Source: Thermoplasmata archaeon (GTDB taxonomy: Archaea > Thermoplasmatota > Thermoplasmata > Lutacidiplasmatales > UBA184). Taken from it: a stretch of 6,686 nt of DNA. The notes beneath the pieces are model-generated. The model was not told where the DNA came from and ran no database searches. It worked only from the letters and a program-made list of their open reading frames with translations. Below are positions 1 through 5,731 of the stretch, in pieces. The DNA lies in assembly GCA_021828715.1 (NCBI GenBank), contig JAJZDF010000031.1, positions 1-6,686 on the forward strand, in the 5' to 3' direction. Every line of letters starts with the position of its first letter. Positions within the stretch are counted from its first letter, which is position 1. A program made the position numbers and the translations under genes.

Positions 1-864
1 CTCGCGGGGGCGGGCCGCCGGCGCGGGCGCGGGGGTCGGGATCGCCCCCGTCTCGAGCTCGACGTGCTCGCCGCGGAGGCGCGCGTGGAGGTACTGCCCG
101 GAGGAGAGCGGCTGCCAGACGCCGGGGGTCCGGTCGAACGGCTCGCTGCCGATCAGGAGCCGGTGGGGTTCGGCGCGGTAGGCCATCTCGTAGTACGGAC
201 GGCTCCGGTCGAGGAGCCCGACGCCGTGCTCGCCGCGCGACAGCGAAAACGCCCAGAGCTCGGAGGGAGCGGTGGAGAGGAGGACGTTGAGCCCGGAGTA
301 CGGGTCGACCGGCGGCCGCCCGACGTCGACCCAGACCCGGTCGAGGTCGTCGACCGCGTGGGCGTAGGCGCGGAACGGATCGCGGACCTCCTCCAGGTGG
401 CGGAGGATCAGGCGGAACAGCACCTCGCTGTCGTTGACGCCCCGGACCTCTCCCGCGTGCACCCCGAGGTACGGCCGCGTCTCGTTCGGGAACGGGATCG
501 AGCCGTTGTGGGCGAAGAGGACGGTGTGGGTGCCGAACGGCTGCGAGTTCTCGAGGCCGATCAGCTGCTCGTGCGTCAGCCGGAGGGGGTTGCTCGCGCG
601 GCGGAGATGGCCGATCACGACCGTCCCCTTCGCGTCGGCGGCGGCGCGCTCGAAGCGCGACCGCTCGCCCTCCTCGAACGCCCCGCCGATCCCCTTCTCG
701 ATACGTACCCGGTCGGTCGGTTCGAACCAGCCGATCCCCCACCCGTCCCGCTGGGAGGTCTCGGGGGAGGCGCTCGACTGGGCGAGCAGCGATCGATCGG
801 AACGGACGAGCCACGCTTCGGCCGTCTGGGGCTCGGCGGCCAGCAGCCCGAGGAGTCGGCACAT
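1..864 (-). CDS. Class II glutamine amidotransferase, stand-alone (C-terminus cut by window edge)
   Basis: Predicted to hydrolyse glutamine, or a related gamma-glutamyl amide, with its N-terminal cysteine as nucleophile; the physiological substrate is unknown. Visible are 288 residues, beginning M-C-R-L-L-G, so removal of Met1 exposes Cys2 as in Ntn-type amidotransferases. Other family signatures are D-G-W-G-I-G-W-F (residues 40-47), I-G-H-L-R-R-A-S (84-91, Arg for substrate binding), E-N-S-Q-P-F (105-110), A-H-N-G (118-121, oxyanion Asn-Gly) and N-D-S-E (144-147). This matches the single-domain GATase_4/YafJ-like group, which also contains the ergothioneine-pathway enzyme EgtC. No synthase domain follows, and no ergothioneine or other partner gene is in view, so I give no symbol. 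Such proteins are usually about 250-290 residues, so little is missing; the reading frame is still open at base 1. The ATG at 864 is chosen because Cys must be residue 2. It lies about 27 bases from a TATA-like box, which suggests a leaderless mRNA. Confidence 0.9.
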   Translation of the reverse strand, partial: MCRLLGLLAAEPQTAEAWLVRSDRSLLAQSSASPETSQRDGWGIGWFEPTDRVRIEKGIGGAFEEGERSRFERAAADAKGTVVIGHLRRASNPLRLTHEQLIGLENSQPFGTHTVLFAHNGSIPFPNETRPYLGVHAGEVRGVNDSEVLFRLILRHLEEVRDPFRAYAHAVDDLDRVWVDVGRPPVDPYSGLNVLLSTAPSELWAFSLSRGEHGVGLLDRSRPYYEMAYRAEPHRLLIGSEPFDRTPGVWQPLSSGQYLHARLRGEHVELETGAIPTPAPAPAARPRE

Positions 865-887
865 GCCTCGGCCCAATCCCTCCGCCC

Positions 888-894
888 AGATAAC
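888..894 (-). promoter_or_regulatory. TATA-like box of the amidotransferase gene
   Basis: Read on the minus strand this is GTTATCT, an AT-rich island in very GC-rich DNA. Its centre is about 27 bases upstream of the ATG at 864, the normal archaeal TATA-to-start-site distance, so transcription would begin at or next to the start codon. A GGAGGG lies at 883-878 but sits 13 bases from the ATG and would be upstream of the predicted transcript start, so it probably is not a ribosome binding site. Confidence 0.45.
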
Positions 895-938
895 GGCCGT
901 CCGGACGGGCCGGGGGCCGTCGCGGGCCGGCCGCAACT

Positions 939-957
939 CTTTAACGCCCCGCGGGGC
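939..957 (+). promoter_or_regulatory. Promoter of first HesB-like gene, with 12-base palindrome
   Basis: CTTTAA at 939-944 is the likely TATA box and predicts transcription starting near 967. Immediately downstream, 946-957 reads GCCCCGCGGGGC, a perfect 12-base palindrome lying between the TATA box and the predicted start site, where a bound repressor would block RNA polymerase. The predicted leader is only about 12 bases and contains GGAG at 968-971, seven bases before the GTG start. The box is visible; the operator role is inference, and short GC palindromes can arise by chance at this base composition. Confidence 0.5.
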
Positions 958-978
958 TAGAACGCCCGGAGTCCGCTC

Positions 979-1308
979 GTGTCGCTCATCGAGGTCACCC
1001 CCGCCGCGCGGGACCAGGTGCTCAAGATCATGGAGAAGCAGGCGACGCCGGGCGCGGCGCTCCGGCTCTACGTGCAGGGGGGCGGCTGCTCTGGCCTCAC
1101 GTACGGGATGTCGTTCGATCATCAGGAGTCGGGGGACGAGGTCGCCTTCCAGGACCCGCAGCTCACGGTCGTCGTCGACCGGGCGAGCGCGCCGCTCCTC
1201 CACGGCGTCAAGGTCGACTTCCTCCTGGGGCTCGAGGCGTCGGGGTTCAAGATCTACAACCCGAACGCGAAGGAGTCCTGCTCCTGCGGGAAGTCGTTCT
1301 CCGCGTAG
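979..1308 (+). CDS. A-type iron-sulfur cluster carrier (HesB/IscA/ErpA family), canonical three-cysteine form
   Basis: A 109-residue cytoplasmic protein, the usual length for A-type carriers, which bind a [2Fe-2S] or [4Fe-4S] cluster or iron and pass it to target apoproteins. The three family cysteines are present: Cys37 in Q-G-G-G-C-S-G-L-T-Y-G (33-43), and Cys101 and Cys103 in E-S-C-S-C-G (99-104) near the C-terminus. The core also fits the family, with V-T-P-A-A-R-D-Q-V near the start (6-14) and L-L-H-G-V-K-V-D-F (73-81) followed by G-F-K-I-Y-N-P-N (89-96). The start is GTG at 979: an in-frame TAG at 958-960 excludes upstream starts, and GGAG lies seven bases before it. It is followed 80 bases later by a divergent paralogue on the same strand. 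Whether it is functionally IscA-, SufA- or ErpA-like cannot be told from sequence, so no symbol is given. Confidence 0.93.
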   Translation: MSLIEVTPAARDQVLKIMEKQATPGAALRLYVQGGGCSGLTYGMSFDHQESGDEVAFQDPQLTVVVDRASAPLLHGVKVDFLLGLEASGFKIYNPNAKESCSCGKSFSA

Positions 1309-1332
1309 CGGGTTCCCCCGCGGTCACCGGGG

Positions 1333-1377
1333 CTTTATACCTCCGCCCCGGTTAGTTGATTGGGGCGGCGAGGAGGG
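1333..1377 (+). promoter_or_regulatory. Promoter and ribosome binding site of second HesB-like gene
   Basis: CTTTATAC at 1333-1340 is a good archaeal TATA box, predicting transcription from about 1361-1363. Downstream, CCGCCCC (1343-1349) and GGGGCGG (1362-1368) form a 7-base inverted repeat around a 12-base spacer; the right arm would overlap the transcript start. AGGAGGG at 1371-1377 is a strong Shine-Dalgarno match, 11 bases before the ATG at 1389, which is slightly long. A separate promoter here means the second gene need not depend on the first for expression. Confidence 0.6.
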
Positions 1378-1388
1378 CCCCGCGAAGA

Positions 1389-1817
1389 ATGAGTGATAGT
1401 GAGATCAAGTTGGAAGTCACGAAAGCCGCGCAGGACCAGGTCTCGACCCTCATCCGGTCGCAGAAGGCCGGCACGGCCGTGCGCGTCTTCCTCCAATCCG
1501 GAGGCGGCGGGTGCGGCTGCGGCGGCGGAGGCTGCGGATGCGGCTCGGAAGGCGGAGGCGGCGGTCCGGCGTTCGCGATGGCGTTCGATCAGGTCCGCAA
1601 CGGGGACAAGGTCGTCCCCCAGAACGGGTTCCAGATCGTCATCGACGACATGAGCGCCGCGATGCTGGACGGAGCGCGGATCGACTTCGTCCAAGACCTG
1701 AACGCGACCGGGTTCAAGATCACGGCCCCGAACCTTCCCGCCGAGGGCTCCCCCGCTCACGGCGAGGAGGCCGGCGGCGGCTGCGGTTGCGGCTCGGGCG
1801 GGTGCGGGTGCGGATAG
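1389..1817 (+). CDS. HesB/IscA-like protein with four Cys-Gly-Cys motifs (eight cysteines)
   Basis: A 142-residue paralogue of the preceding gene. The fold signature is kept: V-T-K-A-A-Q-D-Q-V (10-18), F-A-M-A-F-D (62-67), G-A-R-I-D-F (95-100) and A-T-G-F-K-I-T-A-P-N (106-115). The metal-binding parts are remodelled. The loop that normally carries a single Cys has grown into a Gly-rich segment with Cys42, 44, 49 and 51. The C-terminal Cys-x-Cys is moved out on a linker of about 15 residues and doubled (Cys132, 134, 139, 141). The 12-residue stretches 41-52 and 131-142 differ at only one position. In known A-type carriers these two sites meet at the cluster, so eight thiols could lie close together. 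It may hold more than one Fe-S cluster, or store or buffer iron or another thiophilic metal; that is inference. ATG 1389 is preferred to an in-frame TTG at 1356, which is too close to the TATA box. Confidence 0.88.
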   Translation: MSDSEIKLEVTKAAQDQVSTLIRSQKAGTAVRVFLQSGGGGCGCGGGGCGCGSEGGGGGPAFAMAFDQVRNGDKVVPQNGFQIVIDDMSAAMLDGARIDFVQDLNATGFKITAPNLPAEGSPAHGEEAGGGCGCGSGGCGCG

Positions 1818-1818
1818 A

Positions 1819-1873
1819 CGCCCCCGGTCCAACCGTTTCCTTCGACCCCCGGTGACGGATCGTCCCGGGGGCG
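1819..1873. terminator. Possible convergent transcription terminator region (inverted repeats)
   Basis: The gap between the converging second HesB-like gene and the thermopsin-like gene holds a perfect 9-base inverted repeat, CGCCCCCGG (1819-1827) and CCGGGGGCG (1865-1873). An inner CCCCCGG (1846-1852) could pair instead with 1865-1871 around a 12-base loop. Short pyrimidine-rich runs (GTTTCCTTC at 1835-1843 and GTTTCCCC at 1875-1882) lie nearby. Archaeal termination relies mainly on U-rich tracts, which are weak here, so the call is tentative. The rest of 1818-1928 shows nothing else recognisable. Confidence 0.3.
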
Positions 1874-1928
1874 CGTTTCCCCGGCGATACGGTTCTCGGC
1901 CCATCCGGGGGGCCGCCCGACGGACGGA

Positions 1929-4900
1929 TCAGCGGCCCGCGCCGGCGGCGAGGGCGGGCTCCGGTGACGGCGGACGACGCCGGAGCACCCACACCGCGGC
2001 CGCCCCCACGGCCACCGCCCCGATCGCTCCGCCGACCAGGTAATAGTAGGTATCCCCGGGAGAGGAGGCCGGGGCGGTCGCGTTCGACGCGAACGTCACC
2101 CTGAGCGTGACGTTCGAGCCGTCGACCCGGACGCTTCCGTTCGCGGGGGTCGCCGCGTACGACGCCGGCCCGCCGACGACGAAGCGGTACGTCCCGTTCG
2201 TCAGCTCGAACAAGATCGAGCTCCCGGCGGCGGAGGCATTCGCCCCGTTGACCGAGACCGACCAGCGGCTCCCCGCCGGCAGGCCGGACTCCTCGAACGT
2301 CGCCGTATACGCCGGACCGGCCGACGGCCGCGCGAAGGCGATCTCCACCGCGACCGGCGCGCCGTCGACCGTGAGGTTCCCGCGGGCCGGATTCGGCAGG
2401 TAGCCGCCGGCGGAGACCGGGACCGTGAAGGGGTACGATCCGTTCGCGAGCGCCGCGGAGATCTGGGAGCCGCTCCCGTTCTCGACCGTTCCGTTGACCG
2501 AGACGCTCCACGCGCTCCCGGTCGGGAGCCCGGTCTCGGAGAACCCGACCGGGTAGGTGGCGGGCCGGGCCGGGACGAACCGCAGGGAGATCGCGACCGG
2601 GGCGGCGGAGACCGTGACGGAGCCGTTGGCGAGGCGGGCGTACCCCGCCGGCGCCCCGACCGAGTAGCCGTACGTTCCCGACGGCTCCGCGAAGCCGATC
2701 GCGGGGCCGCTCGACCGGTTCGTCGTCCCGTGGAGGGTCACCGACCAGGAGGTCCCGGCCGACAGCCCGCTCTCGGAGAACGTCACGGGGTACGTCGGCG
2801 GGGAGCGCGGAACGAAGGCGATCGGGACCCCGACCGGGGCGCCCGCGACGCTCACGCTCCCGTTCGCCGGTGGCTCGAAGCCGGCGAGCGGGGCGACCGA
2901 GTAGGCGTAGCTGCCCGCGGTCTCGGAAAAGACGATCGTCGGCGTGCCGGAGGAGCGCGTCGCGCCGCCCAGGGTGACCGACCAGTCGGTACCGGCCGGG
3001 AGGCCGCTCTCCGTGAACGTCACGGAAACGGCGGGCGGGCCGAGATAGCCGAGCCGCAGCGGCACAAAGTCGCCGCCGACCCGCAGGCTCGACTCCACCG
3101 CCGGATACCCCGGCGGAAGGTTCGTCGCGTTCTGCGTGTAGTCGAAGACGTTCGTGAACGGAACGGTCCCATACGGGTTGAGGGCGTTGCCCCAGTCCCA
3201 CCAGAAGTTCCCTCCCTGCAGGCGGTACTGGGGGCCGAGCACGTTCCCCGAGAGGGGGAACCCGTTCACCGTGCGGGCGACGTCGGTCGCCGACTGGTTC
3301 GAGACGTTCCAGGTATCGTGGTACGACGGGGTGATCAGCGGGGTGCACTGGCCGGCGTAGCCGGCCCAGCAGGAGTCGTTGAACAGGTCGTACGCCATCA
3401 GCATCGCGGGATTGTCGACCGAGAGGTTGTTGTTGTACAGCAGGTCGCCGCTCTCCGCCTCGGCGAGCCCCGCGTAGACGGCCCCGGCCCCGGTCGAGAG
3501 GGAGGCGCCCGCGGGGTCCTCGAAGGTGTTCCCCCAGACGGTGTTGTTCCTCCCGCCGTAGAGCAGCAGCTCGTCCGGCGGCACGCAGCCGTTGCACCGG
3601 AGCGGCGGACAGGCGCCGCCCGTGCCGCACGTCGCACCGGGTTCGCTCTCGGTGGTGAACCGGTTCCCCCGGATCAAGACCGAGGTCGATCCCCAGACGA
3701 TCACGTTCCCCTGGGGGAACGGGTTCTGGGCGGCGGGCTCCGGGGCGATCATCAGGATCTCGAACATCGTCGGCCACGTGCCGATCCCGGTCGCGTTCGA
3801 TACCGTCACGTGGGAGACGTGGTAGAGCTCGATCGGAAGGTCGAAGTACCAGTTCTCGGCCGACGATCCGCTGCCTCCGCTCTCGTTGTAGACGGTGAAT
3901 GACGGAGGGCGGTCGAGGGTGACGTAGGCGCTCGTCCCGGAGAGGAAGACGCCCGGGAAGGTCGGGTACAGGTAGTCGTTGTAGTCGAAGAACCACCCCG
4001 AGAGGTTCCCGTCCGGTGCCCCGTCGCAGGCGGTGCAGTGGGCGGTGGGGTTCCGGAACAGGGTGTACGGGCCCGCGAGCGTTCCGCTCCCGGCCGAGGA
4101 GATCGGCCCTAGCTCGGCGTTGTCGAACGCCCAGAGCGGCGTGTAGACGCCGCTCGCGTTCGAATACACGAGCACCGTCGAGAAGTTCGTCGGCGTCGTG
4201 CCGACCGTGAACTCGCCGAACCGGGCCCCGTAGTCGGCGAGCATGACGAGGTAGCTGTAGGTGCCCGGCATCAGGTGCCATTCGGGGAGGTCCGGCGCCC
4301 AGGCGTAGGCGGAGCCGGCCGAGGTGTCGTTGAGGAAGACGAACGCATACGGATCCCCGCCCGCCCCGTCGGGGCTGCCGGAGGTCGAGATCGCCACGCG
4401 CACGGGGGTGCTGCCCGGGGCGTTCCCGCTCTCCCCCCCGTACCCCCAGAGCCCGGTCTCGATCCCGGGGCCGCCCGTCGCCACGGCCGTCGTGTTCGCG
4501 TAGCTGAAGGAGAGGCCGGCGCCGGTCTCCCCGGTCTGCGAGCCGAAATCCTCGGCCGCCGGCACGGAGCGGAGCTCGGACGGGGTGCACGGGGTCGTCG
4601 CGATCGGGCAGTAGGCAACGCCGGCGGAGAGGTTCCCGGCGAACGTGTCCATCGTGGCCCCGTTGTACGCCGCGATCCCGAAGTCGAGCTCGAAGTCGTA
4701 CGGCAGGCCGGACGGATTGTAGCTCGATCCGCTCGCGTAGAACGGCGCGACCGGCACGGTCGCGGGGTGGGCCGCGTTCGTGGAGTTGAAGACGACCCAG
4801 TCGTAGTTCCCGCTGCGGTACGGCTCGCCGGTGGCCGCGAGGGAGTAGTTGTACCACAGTTCCTGGTCGCCGGCGGCCGTCCGGGACGAGTTGAGGTAGA

Positions 4901-5684
4901 GCGTCAGCACGAACGGGGTCGGGGCCGGGAGGTACGGGCCGAAGCCGATGTAGATCCCGCCCGAGAGGGATCCGTTCGGGCTGTGCGCGGCGATCGTCGA
5001 GTTCCCCGTCGGGATCCCGCTCGCCCCCGACGAGAAGTTCCAGGTGTCCTCGCCGAAGCCGAGGGTCGCGTTCGACGCGAAGTAATCGAGGGCGTTCTGG
5101 GTCCAGAAGTCGTAGCCGGCGCCCCCCTGGAGCGTCACGTTGTCGAGGATCGAGTTGAGCTGGACCCCCGAGATGTTCGGGGAGTTGGAGTCGAGGTACA
5201 TCGCGGTGAGCGACGTCACCGCGAGGCGACCGGCCACGCTCGAGGCGTTCAGCGAGGTCGCGACGACCGTCCCCGCGGGGTCGCTCTCCCCGTAGTAGGC
5301 GACCCCCTCGGGAAACGCATCGTGACCGGCCGCCGCGGTCGCCCCGGGAACGACGACGCCGTCGACCAGTCGCGCCGGGGGTCCGACGTTCGGGAGTCGG
5401 AGGCCGGCCCCGGCCCGCCCGGAGGCGACGAGCGCGTGGGCCGTCGCGAGGACCCGGGCGTCGAACTGCCGCTCCGCCGGAGTGAGCGGCAGCGGAGCGC
5501 CGGCCGGAGCGGGGAGCGGGGCCGCGGTCGGCGACGGCGCGGAGGGGAGATCCGACCCGGCGGGGGCGACGGCCGGGGCGAGCTGCGGGGATGGGGCCGT
5601 AGGGGCCCCGGCCGGGCCGAGGGCGGCCGGAAGCACGGCGAACGCGGCGAGCAGGAGGAACCCGAGGAGACGGAGCGGCCCCAC
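1929..5684 (-). CDS. Large membrane-anchored thermopsin-like (peptidase A5) surface protein
   Basis: A 1,251-residue predicted extracellular protein. Order of parts: signal peptide (1 to about 22; hydrophobic core L-L-G-F-L-L-L-A-A-F-A-V-L); Ala/Pro-rich segment (23-70), possibly a pro-region; thermopsin domain (about 100-620), with the family-typical V-Q-L-N-S-I-L (174-180) and Y-D-F-W-T-Q-N-A-L (191-199); beta-helix-like stretch (about 620-760) with strand-turn units such as L-I-R-G-N-R-F and V-W-G-N-T-F; four repeats (886-1200); transmembrane helix (about 1213-1234) followed by R-R-R. Thermopsin is an acid protease lacking the D-T/S-G motif of pepsins, and none is present here; the archetype is only about 340 residues. 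The catalytic residues are not firmly known to me, so activity is inferred. I count 36 N-x-S/T sequons and ten cysteines, mostly closely spaced. GTG 5684 is chosen because ATTTAAT lies 25 bases upstream, fitting a leaderless mRNA; the in-frame ATG at 5720 lies upstream of that box. Confidence 0.85.
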   Translation of the reverse strand: MGPLRLLGFLLLAAFAVLPAALGPAGAPTAPSPQLAPAVAPAGSDLPSAPSPTAAPLPAPAGAPLPLTPAERQFDARVLATAHALVASGRAGAGLRLPNVGPPARLVDGVVVPGATAAAGHDAFPEGVAYYGESDPAGTVVATSLNASSVAGRLAVTSLTAMYLDSNSPNISGVQLNSILDNVTLQGGAGYDFWTQNALDYFASNATLGFGEDTWNFSSGASGIPTGNSTIAAHSPNGSLSGGIYIGFGPYLPAPTPFVLTLYLNSSRTAAGDQELWYNYSLAATGEPYRSGNYDWVVFNSTNAAHPATVPVAPFYASGSSYNPSGLPYDFELDFGIAAYNGATMDTFAGNLSAGVAYCPIATTPCTPSELRSVPAAEDFGSQTGETGAGLSFSYANTTAVATGGPGIETGLWGYGGESGNAPGSTPVRVAISTSGSPDGAGGDPYAFVFLNDTSAGSAYAWAPDLPEWHLMPGTYSYLVMLADYGARFGEFTVGTTPTNFSTVLVYSNASGVYTPLWAFDNAELGPISSAGSGTLAGPYTLFRNPTAHCTACDGAPDGNLSGWFFDYNDYLYPTFPGVFLSGTSAYVTLDRPPSFTVYNESGGSGSSAENWYFDLPIELYHVSHVTVSNATGIGTWPTMFEILMIAPEPAAQNPFPQGNVIVWGSTSVLIRGNRFTTESEPGATCGTGGACPPLRCNGCVPPDELLLYGGRNNTVWGNTFEDPAGASLSTGAGAVYAGLAEAESGDLLYNNNLSVDNPAMLMAYDLFNDSCWAGYAGQCTPLITPSYHDTWNVSNQSATDVARTVNGFPLSGNVLGPQYRLQGGNFWWDWGNALNPYGTVPFTNVFDYTQNATNLPPGYPAVESSLRVGGDFVPLRLGYLGPPAVSVTFTESGLPAGTDWSVTLGGATRSSGTPTIVFSETAGSYAYSVAPLAGFEPPANGSVSVAGAPVGVPIAFVPRSPPTYPVTFSESGLSAGTSWSVTLHGTTNRSSGPAIGFAEPSGTYGYSVGAPAGYARLANGSVTVSAAPVAISLRFVPARPATYPVGFSETGLPTGSAWSVSVNGTVENGSGSQISAALANGSYPFTVPVSAGGYLPNPARGNLTVDGAPVAVEIAFARPSAGPAYTATFEESGLPAGSRWSVSVNGANASAAGSSILFELTNGTYRFVVGGPASYAATPANGSVRVDGSNVTLRVTFASNATAPASSPGDTYYYLVGGAIGAVAVGAAAVWVLRRRPPSPEPALAAGAGR
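2085..3029 (-). repeat. Four tandem roughly 80-residue 'ESGLPxGxxWSV' repeats in the thermopsin-like protein
   Basis: The repeats begin near residues 886, 965, 1044 and 1126, with the Phe of the F-x-E-S/T-G-L motif at 890, 969, 1048 and 1130, giving a period of 79, 79 and 82 residues. Each repeat has F-x-E-(S/T)-G-L-(P/S)-x-G-(T/S)-x-W-S-V near its start, a glycine-asparagine turn, then a Gly-(S/T)-Y-x-(F/Y) strand and a closing N-G-S-V-x-V type strand (N-L-T-V in the third). The pattern resembles small beta-sandwich, Ig-like stalk domains. They lie directly before the membrane anchor, so they probably hold the enzymatic region away from the membrane. Confidence 0.85.
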
Positions 5685-5705
5685 GTCGCGGGATGGGAAC
5701 CCCCC

Positions 5706-5712
5706 ATTAAAT
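5706..5712 (-). promoter_or_regulatory. TATA box of the thermopsin-like gene
   Basis: On the minus strand this reads ATTTAAT, the most AT-rich spot in the 47-base gap after the copA stop codon. Its centre is 25 bases from the GTG at 5684, so transcription would begin at that codon. It also indicates that the thermopsin-like gene is transcribed separately from copA, or at least has an internal promoter. Confidence 0.6.
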
Positions 5713-5731
5713 CCATGCATCCGGCCGAGAA

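Noticed and set aside
64..960. A 298-codon plus-strand open frame over the left part of the window
   Set aside because: The opposite strand encodes a protein with all class II amidotransferase motifs over 1-864; the plus-strand frame has no family features and runs through the divergent promoter region.
1356..1388. Upstream TTG start adding 11 residues to the eight-cysteine HesB-like protein
   Set aside because: It lies only about 20 bases from the TATA box, probably upstream of the transcript start, and the extra residues (Arg/Ala-rich) are not typical of the family. ATG 1389 follows a strong Shine-Dalgarno sequence.
1389..1817. The eight-cysteine protein as a plain metallothionein
   Set aside because: The cysteines are inserted into an otherwise recognisable HesB/IscA domain, so a modified A-type carrier is the better description, although a metal-buffer role remains possible.
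2085..3029. CRISPR-like or non-coding tandem repeat array
   Set aside because: The period of about 237-246 bases, with in-frame protein conservation and diverged bases, shows these are protein domain repeats.
2730..3902. A 390-codon plus-strand open frame
   Set aside because: It is antisense to the repeats and beta-helix part of the thermopsin-like gene, with Arg/Gly/Val-rich text lacking domain features.
1720..4857. A 1,045-codon open frame on the minus strand
   Set aside because: It overlaps the thermopsin-like gene in another frame of the same strand. Its translation is Arg/Pro/Gly-rich low-complexity text without domains, as expected when very GC-rich codons are read out of frame.
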